Part shown: positions 1 to 6,562 of the stretch, piece after piece | Position numbering within the stretch: position 1 is the stretch's first letter | How the letters are laid out: each line of letters opens with the position of its first letter | Assembly (NCBI GenBank): GCA_029563035.1 | Contig: JAKQTP010000154.1 | Location: 1-7,908 of the forward strand | DNA length: 7,908 nucleotides | Direction of reading: 5' to 3' | From: an archaeon | Lineage (GTDB): Archaea; Iainarchaeota; Iainarchaeia; CSSED10-239 | Translations under genes and position numbers: made by a program | Notes under the pieces: model-generated | The model's database searches: none | The model's input: only the letters and a program-made list of their open reading frames with translations | What the model was told of the DNA's origin: nothing

Positions 1-278
1 CACCTAGTAGAACACCAACTAGAACACCATCAGGTGTACCAACATATAGATACACAGTTGATATGTATTATTGTGAATTTCCATACTGTTCTTATAGTTT
101 AGGAATGGCTGTAATTGAAAATACATATCAGATTAGTATTGGTTCTTTCTTTGTGTATGATTCGAACACAATAATGGAAATTATGAATTCAACAACATCA
201 ACACCTGATTATTATACTAATTTCCAAAATTATTTGGGTTATGACAATTGTAATACAGCATGTCAAAATTCCCAGTAA
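1..278 (+). CDS. C-terminal fragment of a probable phage structural (fibre/tail-like) protein with a Thr/Pro linker and a four-Cys domain
   Basis: The frame is open from the left edge of the window to a TAA at 276-278, so this is the 3' end of a longer gene; bases 1-2 belong to a cut codon. The first visible residues form a low-complexity linker of four-residue units (SRTP, TRTP, SGVP). A compact tail of about 75 residues follows, rich in Tyr, Asn, Ser and Thr, with two close cysteine pairs (CEFPYC near its start, CNTAC near the end) that could bind metal or form disulfides. There is no membrane segment. Thr/Pro linkers joining small Cys-containing domains are common in long phage adhesin or fibre-like proteins; that comparison is from memory and no fold is recognised with certainty. 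The Met codon at 63-65 is an internal methionine rather than a convincing start, because no leader or ribosome site precedes it and the repeat runs in frame into it. The gene lies 54 bases before the glycosylation genes, so it is a candidate acceptor. Confidence 0.6.
   Translation, partial: PSRTPTRTPSGVPTYRYTVDMYYCEFPYCSYSLGMAVIENTYQISIGSFFVYDSNTIMEIMNSTTSTPDYYTNFQNYLGYDNCNTACQNSQ
6..41 (+). repeat. 12-bp tandem repeat encoding XRTP-like units
   Basis: There are three consecutive in-frame 12-base units, at 6-17, 18-29 and 30-41. The first two share TAGAACACCA exactly and the third (TCAGGTGTACCA) is diverged. They translate as SRTP, TRTP and SGVP, a Thr/Pro-rich linker. The array probably continues upstream of the window, since the codon at 3-5 is also Pro. 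Such arrays can change length by slippage and would alter the spacing between protein domains. Confidence 0.6.
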
Positions 279-299
279 ACATATATTTCATACATGTTT
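277..299 (+). terminator. weak AT-rich stem-loop after the first gene, possible terminator
   Basis: The arms AAACATATAT (277-286) and ATACATGTTT (290-299) pair over ten positions with one A-C mismatch around a 3-base loop. A run of eight T begins at 310, ten bases after the stem. The stem has a single G-C pair and the T-run is displaced, so this is not a canonical intrinsic terminator. It overlaps the stop codon and sits in the only gap between the structural protein and the glycosylation operon, where a terminator would be expected. Confidence 0.25.
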
Positions 300-332
300 G
301 ACTAATTAATTTTTTTTACGTATTTTTATGTA

Positions 333-3056
333 ATGAATATACTTGCACACACATCTTTTATTGGTGATACTGGTTATAATAATCATTCACGGTCATTTTT
401 TTGTGCGTTAAACAAATATCATACCGTCAAAATACGAAATTTAACTGTTGGTAAAACATGGAATGGTCTTACTTTAAAACCCCATGATGATGAGCCGTAT
501 TTTACTTCTGAAATGAGGAATATGTTAATTATACAAACATTAAAAAATAACGACGGCTCACGAACAGACTTCCCTATCTATGGATATAAAAATGATTTTA
601 AACCAGATGTTCATATAGTTTTAAATGATGTTAATAATCCGTATTTTTTCGATAACTATGACGGATATAAAATTGGGTTTTGTGTGTATGAATCAACAAG
701 ATTTCCTGAAGACTTTTTTAAACAATTATTAACATTTGATGAAATGTGGGTACCATCACAATGGCAGTTTGATTCATTGGTCGAACAGGGATATCCTATT
801 AAAAAAATAAAAATAGTAACTGAAGGTGTTGATGTAAATATTTTTAAACCAAAACAGATAAATAATACACGAGATAAATTCAGATTTATTCATTTTGGTA
901 GATGGGATTATCGAAAATCTACAACAGAAATATTCAGAACATTTGGCGAAACATTTAAAGATAATGATAATGTAGAATTAGTGTGTTCAGTTGAAAATAA
1001 TTTTCCTACAGACGAAACAAGATCAACAAAAGATAGAATAAAAAAATATGATATTAATTATCCAAATATAAAGTTTATCGATTTTTTAAATAGGGATGAA
1101 TATGTAAAATATCTTCAAGAAGGTGATGTTTTTGTGTCGTGTGCTAGAAGTGAAGGTTGGAATCTACCGTTAATAGAAGCAATGAGTTGTGGAACACCAT
1201 CGATATATTCAAATTGGGGTGCACAGCTTCAATTTGCAAGAAATAAAGGTATACCAGTTAGAATATCACATATAAGGCCAGCAAATATTGGAGATAAAGA
1301 TGTTGGTGGTGAATATTGTGAACCGGATTTTAATGATCTAGCAATTCAAATGAAAAATGTTTATGAAAATTATTCGAAATATAAAACTAAAAGCATGGAA
1401 GAAGCTGAATTAATACATAAAGAATTTAATTGGGATAATGTAGCAAAACAAGCATCTGAAATATTGAAAAAAAAACAACAAGAATTTGTTTTTGTTACTG
1501 CTGGTGATGAAAAATATTTAACAATTATTGAAAAATTAGTAAAGTCAATAAATGAATTTTCAAAAAATAAAATTATTGTTTATAGTGTAAATTGTGATAT
1601 ACCGTTTGAGTATCCAAATATGATTAAACGGAGAATTGACCCACCATTTCATTCGATTTATGATAAATGGTATTTTAAACAGCATGCCTGTATAGAATCA
1701 TTGAAAGAAAATTATGAGTATTTTGTTTGGATTGATGGTGATGGAATTGCAAGTTATAATATTGATGAAATACAGAAATATTTTCCATCAATAGAGAATT
1801 ATCCTATTTCTGATATACATGTTCAGGAAGAATTTTTTGGGTATTATACTGATATTGATGGTGAACGAAAAAGTCAATTGTTTAATGAAAATCTTATAAA
1901 AACATGGAATCTTAATTCATTTAGACCTTTAATGCATATCTGTTTGTTTATATATAACAAAGATTGTAAATGGTGGTTTGAGGAAATTATTGATGTATAT
2001 AAAAGAACACCAGTCGATCATTATCCAAGATATTTTCCGTGGAATGATGAGGGTATTGATAATGCATTGAGATGGAAATATGGGGTGAAAAAACATCTTC
2101 CGTTGTCTAAATATGACACATCATCGTATGATGGTGATGATGGTTACACAAATCAAGCGTTAAATGATTTTTATAAGTTTTGGAATGAAAACGGCCCACA
2201 AAATTTTAATAGAATATATGGATATAAATTTATACCACCGGATAAAACAAATATAATTTGGTTTCATGGAAATAAAGATCCAATTGTTTCAGAAAAAATG
2301 ATTGATTTTATTAAATTAAAAAGAGATAAGTCTTTTTATCAATCGGAATTTTTTTATACAAACAAATATGAACTTAAAAATCTAGGAGAAATTAAAGGTG
2401 TCGAGGATACTTTAATAAATGTTGCAGAAAAATATGGTTGGGATTATGGGATATATCATGAAATCTATAATCAACGAGAATATTATATTAACAATGAAAA
2501 ACGAATACATAACGGTGACATTGTTGTTGATTTAGGTGCAAATATCGGAATATTTACTCGTTGGGCTTATAACCAAGGCGCGGAAAAAGTTATATCGTTT
2601 GAACCGGATAAAAGATATTTTGAATTATTGAAATTAAATAGTGATCCTCGTACAATTTTATTTAATGCCGCTGTTAGTGACACGATGGGTACAACTACGT
2701 TATATGAATCAAATCATCTTGGGGGGTCGGCCATTCGAAATTTTGATGATTATATAGACAAATATTCTGTTAGAACATATACATTGGACTATCTTTTTGA
2801 TTCTGGTTTAGTTGATAGAATAGATTTTTTAAAAATTGATATTGAAGGTGCCGAACACCAAGCATTAAAGGGAATTAGCGATGAAAATCTGTCAAAAGTA
2901 AAAGCGATTGCGATGGAATATCATCACGCACATTGTAATTACGATGAAATGTTAAGAGAAAATTTCAGACGAAGAATAATCGAACTGGGATTTAAATCAT
3001 TTATTTTATTTTTGGGTTCAAATAATATGTTACAAATGTTTTATTTTTGGAAATGA
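333..3056 (+). CDS. Three-domain glycan-modifying enzyme: GT4 glycosyltransferase, GT-A-like glycosyltransferase and FkbM methyltransferase
   Basis: A 907-residue cytoplasmic protein with no signal peptide or membrane helix. Residues 1 to about 380 are a GT-B fold, GT4-type glycosyltransferase: GRWDYRKS (189-196) lies in the nucleotide-sugar half and an E-x7-E element, EGWNLPLIE (274-282), is followed by AMSCGTP. Residues about 384-660 look like a GT-A glycosyltransferase, with WIDGDG (466-471) supplying a DxD metal-binding motif and a late WFHGNKDP (643-650). Residues about 690-907 are an FkbM-family SAM-dependent methyltransferase: VVDLGANIG (731-739, SAM loop), FEPD (756-759) and LKIDIEGAE (833-841). 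Known families support sugar transfer twice and O-methylation once; donor, acceptor and order are unknown. The ATG at 333 is chosen because the GT4 N-terminal strand (NILAHTSF) begins at once; the leader is AT-rich without Shine-Dalgarno. The stop overlaps the next gene by ATGA, implying translational coupling. Each domain call is firm except the exact GT-A family. Confidence 0.88.
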   Translation: MNILAHTSFIGDTGYNNHSRSFFCALNKYHTVKIRNLTVGKTWNGLTLKPHDDEPYFTSEMRNMLIIQTLKNNDGSRTDFPIYGYKNDFKPDVHIVLNDVNNPYFFDNYDGYKIGFCVYESTRFPEDFFKQLLTFDEMWVPSQWQFDSLVEQGYPIKKIKIVTEGVDVNIFKPKQINNTRDKFRFIHFGRWDYRKSTTEIFRTFGETFKDNDNVELVCSVENNFPTDETRSTKDRIKKYDINYPNIKFIDFLNRDEYVKYLQEGDVFVSCARSEGWNLPLIEAMSCGTPSIYSNWGAQLQFARNKGIPVRISHIRPANIGDKDVGGEYCEPDFNDLAIQMKNVYENYSKYKTKSMEEAELIHKEFNWDNVAKQASEILKKKQQEFVFVTAGDEKYLTIIEKLVKSINEFSKNKIIVYSVNCDIPFEYPNMIKRRIDPPFHSIYDKWYFKQHACIESLKENYEYFVWIDGDGIASYNIDEIQKYFPSIENYPISDIHVQEEFFGYYTDIDGERKSQLFNENLIKTWNLNSFRPLMHICLFIYNKDCKWWFEEIIDVYKRTPVDHYPRYFPWNDEGIDNALRWKYGVKKHLPLSKYDTSSYDGDDGYTNQALNDFYKFWNENGPQNFNRIYGYKFIPPDKTNIIWFHGNKDPIVSEKMIDFIKLKRDKSFYQSEFFYTNKYELKNLGEIKGVEDTLINVAEKYGWDYGIYHEIYNQREYYINNEKRIHNGDIVVDLGANIGIFTRWAYNQGAEKVISFEPDKRYFELLKLNSDPRTILFNAAVSDTMGTTTLYESNHLGGSAIRNFDDYIDKYSVRTYTLDYLFDSGLVDRIDFLKIDIEGAEHQALKGISDENLSKVKAIAMEYHHAHCNYDEMLRENFRRRIIELGFKSFILFLGSNNMLQMFYFWK

Positions 3057-5185
3057 TGGAATTTAATGATGATATTTTTGTGATTAATTGTTGGGTTGAT
3101 AATGATTCTAAAGAAAAAAATTTAATTGATTTAATTAATATTTTAAGAACATTTAATATCCCCATTCTTTTAACTGGTTCTTATCCATTAAAACCGGAGT
3201 TACAAAAACTCGGTGATTATTTTATTTTTGATAAGGAAAACCCTATATTATTGAGGGAAGATTTTCAAAAATATAATATAAATAGTGTTCGATGGACACA
3301 AATTGGTGATGTCCGTATTGAAAATCATTGTGAGTATCATCACGATTATGCGGTATGGTCAACAATGAAAAACGCATTCAATTTTTGTAAATACCTAGGA
3401 AAAGAATATATACATTTTTTTGATTATGATAATCTACCAGATCCTGTACAATATCGTCAGTCTTTTCTTGAAAAAATTAGAGAGGGTGATTTTGTTATAT
3501 ATGAATATGAAAAAAATTCGTCATCGATAAGTAATATCAACCCATTTTGTGCAATGTTTATTTTTTCAATTAGAACTAATATTGCTGTTGCTGCTATGAA
3601 TTTGATAAAAAATAAAGATGAATTTTTTCGGAATAAAGACGATAAATGGCAATTAGAAAAGAACTTATTAAATTCAGTCAGACAAGTAACGTCAAATGTG
3701 ATAGTATCACCATATATTGCAAACGATAATGAATTAAATTTACAATCCAAATGGAGTAGAAATGGTACACATAGAAATGGCGCGAAATTACAATTATATC
3801 TTGCTGTTGACGATTCAAATGACTTATATCTTCATACTATTTCTGGCTTTCACGAATCTCCCGCAGAACAGGATTATTTGATTGAAATTAATTATAATGA
3901 ATATAAAAAATTTCATGTTGTCGCTAAAGGTATGATGGATATTTTAAAAATTGGAAAATATAAAGAAGGATCTGTTGTATATGTATATTATGAAGGTGTT
4001 GAGATATTATCTGAATTTTTATATAAAGATGTAAATGATTTCAGAAAAATTAATAAATTAATAAGAACTAATATAAAGAAAACAAATATAGAACAAATAA
4101 ATATTAATTTTGTTGATGGACCATTTTTTGAAATTAAATCCAATGTGGATGGTTTATATAATGTTCAATTTATAAATAAAAAAACAAATTCTGTTGAATA
4201 TGAATTGGATATGAAAAATAATCATTGGGCAAAAAGTTCAAAGAAATACTATATTGATTGGATTATAAAAATTGATGGTATTGATAATGATTTTCATTCT
4301 GTATATGAATTTAACCCAGAAAATAAGTTAGTTTATATTGCTTTTGAATCGAGGGCGTTGGGTGACACAATAGCATGGATGCCATATGTGGAAAAATTCA
4401 GAATTCAGAAACAATGTAGAGTTGTGTGCTCAACATTTCGTAATAATTTGTTTGAAAAACAATATCCAAATATAGAATTTATAACCCCCGGAACACCAGT
4501 TAATAATTTATATGCAATGTATCGAATTGGGTTGTTTTATAGTGATAAAAAAATAGATTATTATAGACATCCAATCGATCCGTTGAAAGGACCATTATCA
4601 AAAATTGCTACAGATATATTGGGCTTAGAATATGAAGAAATAAGGCCACAACTTCCTATATTATCAACAAATAAAAAGAAAATGGTGTCAATAGCCATTC
4701 ATTCAACAGCACAATGTAAGTATTGGAATAATCCGACAGGATGGCAAGACGTTGTTAATTTTTTAAATGATAATGGCTATGAAGTAAAATTGGTTTCACA
4801 AGAAGATGATGGATATATGGGTAATAGGAATCCGAAAGGCATTACTAAAATGACAACAACTAAAATTGAAGACACTTTAAGGACATTACAAGAATCAGAA
4901 TTGTTTATTGGTATCAGTAGTGGTCTATCTTGGTTGGCGTGGGCTGGTGGAACGAAAACTGTGTTAATTTCGGGATTTACTGATGTGTATAATGAACCGG
5001 TAAATAATATAATAAGAATTATAAATAAGAATGTCTGTAATTCTTGCTGGCATAATTACACGTTCGACGCCGGGGATTGGAACTGGTGTCCGTTGTTTAA
5101 AAATACAGATAGACAATTTGAATGTTCTAAAGCAATTACATCAGAACAAGTTATTGGTGAAATTAAAAAAGCGTTAAATTTGTGA
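3053..5185 (+). CDS. Fused GT-A-like glycosyltransferase and TibC/AAH-type O-heptosyltransferase-like protein
   Basis: A 710-residue soluble protein. Residues 1 to about 225 resemble a GT-A glycosyltransferase, with FDYDN (123-127) as the likely DxD motif. Residues about 226-345 are an unrecognised linker. From about 349 the protein follows the bacterial autotransporter heptosyltransferase (BAHT) family that includes TibC and AAH: FVDGPFFEI (353-361), an N-terminal beta-rich section, RALGDTIAW (434-442, with the conserved Asp438), HSTAQCKYWNNPTGW (550-564), SGLSWLAW (623-630) and CNSCW, NWCP, FECSK. The cysteines C662, C665, C679 and C691 match the iron-binding finger known in this family. 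Family members transfer heptose to Ser of autotransporter passenger repeats; here the sugar and acceptor are unknown. The start at 3053 is preferred because ATGA (3053-3056) overlaps the previous stop; TTG at 3047 or ATG at 3056 would change the protein by only one or two residues. It is co-expressed with the upstream glycosyltransferase/FkbM gene. Confidence 0.87.
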   Translation: MMEFNDDIFVINCWVDNDSKEKNLIDLINILRTFNIPILLTGSYPLKPELQKLGDYFIFDKENPILLREDFQKYNINSVRWTQIGDVRIENHCEYHHDYAVWSTMKNAFNFCKYLGKEYIHFFDYDNLPDPVQYRQSFLEKIREGDFVIYEYEKNSSSISNINPFCAMFIFSIRTNIAVAAMNLIKNKDEFFRNKDDKWQLEKNLLNSVRQVTSNVIVSPYIANDNELNLQSKWSRNGTHRNGAKLQLYLAVDDSNDLYLHTISGFHESPAEQDYLIEINYNEYKKFHVVAKGMMDILKIGKYKEGSVVYVYYEGVEILSEFLYKDVNDFRKINKLIRTNIKKTNIEQININFVDGPFFEIKSNVDGLYNVQFINKKTNSVEYELDMKNNHWAKSSKKYYIDWIIKIDGIDNDFHSVYEFNPENKLVYIAFESRALGDTIAWMPYVEKFRIQKQCRVVCSTFRNNLFEKQYPNIEFITPGTPVNNLYAMYRIGLFYSDKKIDYYRHPIDPLKGPLSKIATDILGLEYEEIRPQLPILSTNKKKMVSIAIHSTAQCKYWNNPTGWQDVVNFLNDNGYEVKLVSQEDDGYMGNRNPKGITKMTTTKIEDTLRTLQESELFIGISSGLSWLAWAGGTKTVLISGFTDVYNEPVNNIIRIINKNVCNSCWHNYTFDAGDWNWCPLFKNTDRQFECSKAITSEQVIGEIKKALNL

Positions 5186-5188
5186 TTG

Positions 5189-5380
5189 TTAATGTTTTTT
5201 TATTTCATTTAATTTTTCTACAATCTCATTTACTGTTTTTTGTGGCGCCGGTGGAATATTTTGTGGCGGTCTGGGTGGTATATTTTCATTAAAGCGTATC
5301 CTTGAAGGTGGTGGTGGTGGTGCAGGCCTGGCCACTTGTGGTGGTACTACTTGTCTTTTTTTCTTACATCCACATCCCAT
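5189..5380 (-). CDS. Small MGCGC/proline-rich protein of unknown function
   Basis: A 63-residue protein in three parts: an N-terminal MGCGCKKKR with two cysteines and a basic cluster; a proline-rich middle (about residues 12-46) with five prolines in a row at 21-25 and several PPxP-like repeats; and a C-terminal segment (49-63, KTVNEIVEKLNEIKKH region) predicted as an amphipathic helix, possibly a short coiled coil. The ATG at 5378-5380 follows an AATTAAAGAT leader, a plausible weak ribosome site. Small proteins beginning MGCGC or MACGC are seen in large environmental phages, but I know no function. The Pro/Arg/Gly-rich composition raises local GC relative to the neighbours, and reading-frame integrity with a good start supports a real gene. 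It is transcribed against the glycosylation operon and ends three bases from its stop. It lacks a lipoprotein signal peptide, so it is not a typical bacterial lipoprotein. Confidence 0.7.
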   Translation of the reverse strand: MGCGCKKKRQVVPPQVARPAPPPPPSRIRFNENIPPRPPQNIPPAPQKTVNEIVEKLNEIKKH

Positions 5381-5395
5381 ATCTTTAATTTTTTT

Positions 5396-5408
5396 TATAA
5401 ATATTTGG
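5396..5408 (+). promoter_or_regulatory. T4-like late promoter candidate (TATAAATA) with shared element ATAAATATTTGG
   Basis: TATAAATA at 5396-5403 equals the T4 late promoter consensus and lies 70 bases upstream of the plus-strand methyltransferase start at 5473, in the only gap between two divergent genes. The extended 12-mer ATAAATATTTGG (5397-5408) recurs exactly at 6508-6519 in the other divergent gap, again upstream of a methyltransferase gene. TATAAATA also occurs inside genes here (for example 3277-3284, 4171-4178, 5010-5017), so the octamer alone is weak; position and the shared extension are what support it. It could equally be an operator or act on the minus strand. Confidence 0.4.
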
Positions 5409-5472
5409 TATTATTATTATTTTTATGTACATTTTGTAAATAGTAACAAAAATACAGATAAAAGTAAAGTAA

Positions 5473-6117
5473 ATGGAAGAAATTTTTGTACCAGTAAAAA
5501 GTGTCTACAATAGTAATTATGAGGTTATCAAGAATATAATGTCACTTTATAAAATAGAACAATTTGATCTTGATTGTACATATTCAAAAGGATCATTCTG
5601 GAAAGATTTACCACAACCTAAGATAAAATCAGACATTGTTCCATTATTTGAAGACGTGATTAAGGCCGATTCAGAACATCTTCCATTTGATGATAATTCA
5701 ATGAAAACCGTGATGTACGATCCACCATTTGTTATTAGTGGTAGAACATATAGGGAAAATAAAGATGGTAGTTCAATAATTGCAAAAAGATTTGAGGGGT
5801 ATTATGATTATAATAGTTTAACAACAAATTACTATAATACTTTACAAGAACTTTATCGAATAATTGTGCCTGGTGGTTTTGTTGTTATGAAAAATCAAGA
5901 CACGGTGAGTGGTGGTAAGAATCATTTTACTCATGTTATGGTGATGAATATGGCGTTGAAAATTGGTTTCTATCCGAGAGATTTGTTTATTCTTCTAGCA
6001 AAATCGAGAATTAATAGTTTTGGAGCTAGATGGATAAAACAGGAACATGCCCGTAAGCATCATTGTTATTTCTGGGTTTTCGAAAAAACAGAACCAAAAA
6101 TAAAATATTTGTTTTAA
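5473..6117 (+). CDS. DNA N6-adenine/N4-cytosine methyltransferase-like protein (DPPF motif)
   Basis: A 214-residue soluble protein. The catalytic motif IV is DPPF at residues 83-86 (YDPPF after HLPFDDNSMKTVM), the signature of amino-methylating DNA methyltransferases. After it, the order is a helix with LYRIIVPGGFVVMKNQD (about 127-143, the strand typical after motif IV in the N6_N4_Mtase type), then a C-terminal section ending in FWVFEK. The SAM-loop region is unusual: DLDCTYSKGSFW (32-43) occupies the place of the usual FxGxG motif I, and SDIVP and ADSEHLPF follow as motif II/III-like acidic strands. This arrangement is found in a phage class of small methyltransferases as far as I recall. 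No specificity or restriction partner is visible, so protection of phage DNA is inferred; an RNA or other substrate is possible. The ATG at 5473 is chosen over later Mets because the conserved N-terminal section precedes residue 30; AAAGTAAAG upstream is a weak ribosome site. Its 3' end faces the DUF192 gene, seven bases away. Confidence 0.75.
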   Translation: MEEIFVPVKSVYNSNYEVIKNIMSLYKIEQFDLDCTYSKGSFWKDLPQPKIKSDIVPLFEDVIKADSEHLPFDDNSMKTVMYDPPFVISGRTYRENKDGSSIIAKRFEGYYDYNSLTTNYYNTLQELYRIIVPGGFVVMKNQDTVSGGKNHFTHVMVMNMALKIGFYPRDLFILLAKSRINSFGARWIKQEHARKHHCYFWVFEKTEPKIKYLF

Positions 6118-6124
6118 AATATCA

Positions 6125-6502
6125 TTATGGTATAAATGGAGTACGAACAGGATTTGTTGGACTTCCTAGGTACATTGATACTCTATCACCAGTTTTCCAG
6201 TTTTTTGCCGTTCCACCGGGAAATTCAATTACATGATCACCAATACCAGTATATCTTGGAATTGTTAACTGATTAGGATCTGGTACAGGACAATTTGAGT
6301 GGATTTTATTAATTCGATTTTTTAAAACGAAAATAATATCAAGTGGAATTTTACAATCCTTCATCCAAAAAGAATGATGACCCATTCCGGTATTAAAAAC
6401 CATACAACCATCAAGTTTATCTCTACCCATCATTCCCTGGGCAAATTGCTCGGGTTTTAAATATTCGGCTTCAAATCGTTGACCATTAATTATTACACTC
6501 AT
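6125..6502 (-). CDS. DUF192 family protein
   Basis: A 125-residue protein that matches the DUF192 family along most of its length: AQGMMGR (21-27), GCMVFNTG (32-39), SFWMKDCKIPLDIIFV (44-59), NKIHSNCPVPDP (65-76), YTGIGDHVIEFPGG (84-97) and a final KTGDRV (103-108). The family is a small beta-barrel of unknown biochemical function; bacterial and archaeal members are often exported, but this one has no signal peptide, as usual for phage copies. A short extra tail, SPTNPVRTPFIP, follows the domain. The ATG at 6500-6502 is preferred to the in-frame TTG at 6506-6508, which would add only two residues; the leader lacks a clear Shine-Dalgarno. The gene is oriented against both flanking methyltransferase genes, ends seven bases from the stop of the first and starts 60 bases from the second. 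This makes it look like a small inserted accessory gene. The family call is confident; the function is not known. Confidence 0.85.
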   Translation of the reverse strand: MSVIINGQRFEAEYLKPEQFAQGMMGRDKLDGCMVFNTGMGHHSFWMKDCKIPLDIIFVLKNRINKIHSNCPVPDPNQLTIPRYTGIGDHVIEFPGGTAKNWKTGDRVSMYLGSPTNPVRTPFIP

Positions 6503-6506
6503 GTAC

Positions 6507-6519
6507 AATAAATATTTGG
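6507..6519 (+). promoter_or_regulatory. Second copy of the shared element ATAAATATTTGG, NATAAATA-type promoter candidate
   Basis: AATAAATA (6507-6514) is one base from the T4 late consensus and matches the looser NATAAATA form described in T4-like cyanophages. The exact 12-mer ATAAATATTTGG (6508-6519) is the same as at 5397-5408. It lies 43 bases before the Dam-type gene at 6563 and five bases from the DUF192 start codon on the other strand. It could be a promoter for the methyltransferase gene or, read as CCAAATATTTAT, a signal for the minus-strand gene. Confidence 0.35.
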
Positions 6520-6562
6520 AAAAATAATTATTTTTTCTTATATTTTAAATTAAAGAAAAATT

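Noticed and set aside
63..278. Independent 71-residue gene starting at the ATG at 63
   Set aside because: The frame is open to the left edge and the Thr/Pro repeat reads through in frame, so the Met is internal to a longer gene.
3277..3284. TATAAATA inside a gene (also 4171-4178 and 5010-5017) as late promoters
   Set aside because: All are inside one conserved coding sequence with no gene start nearby; such octamers are expected by chance in DNA this AT-rich.
3457..3750. 97-residue open frame on the minus strand
   Set aside because: It lies wholly inside the glycosyltransferase/heptosyltransferase gene, has no recognisable family and reads as antisense of a conserved GT-A section.
5431..5453. 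Small inverted repeat around TTTTGT and ACAAAA in the divergent gap
   Set aside because: Only six pairs, nearly all A-T, with a loop of about eight bases; too weak to call a regulatory hairpin or terminator.
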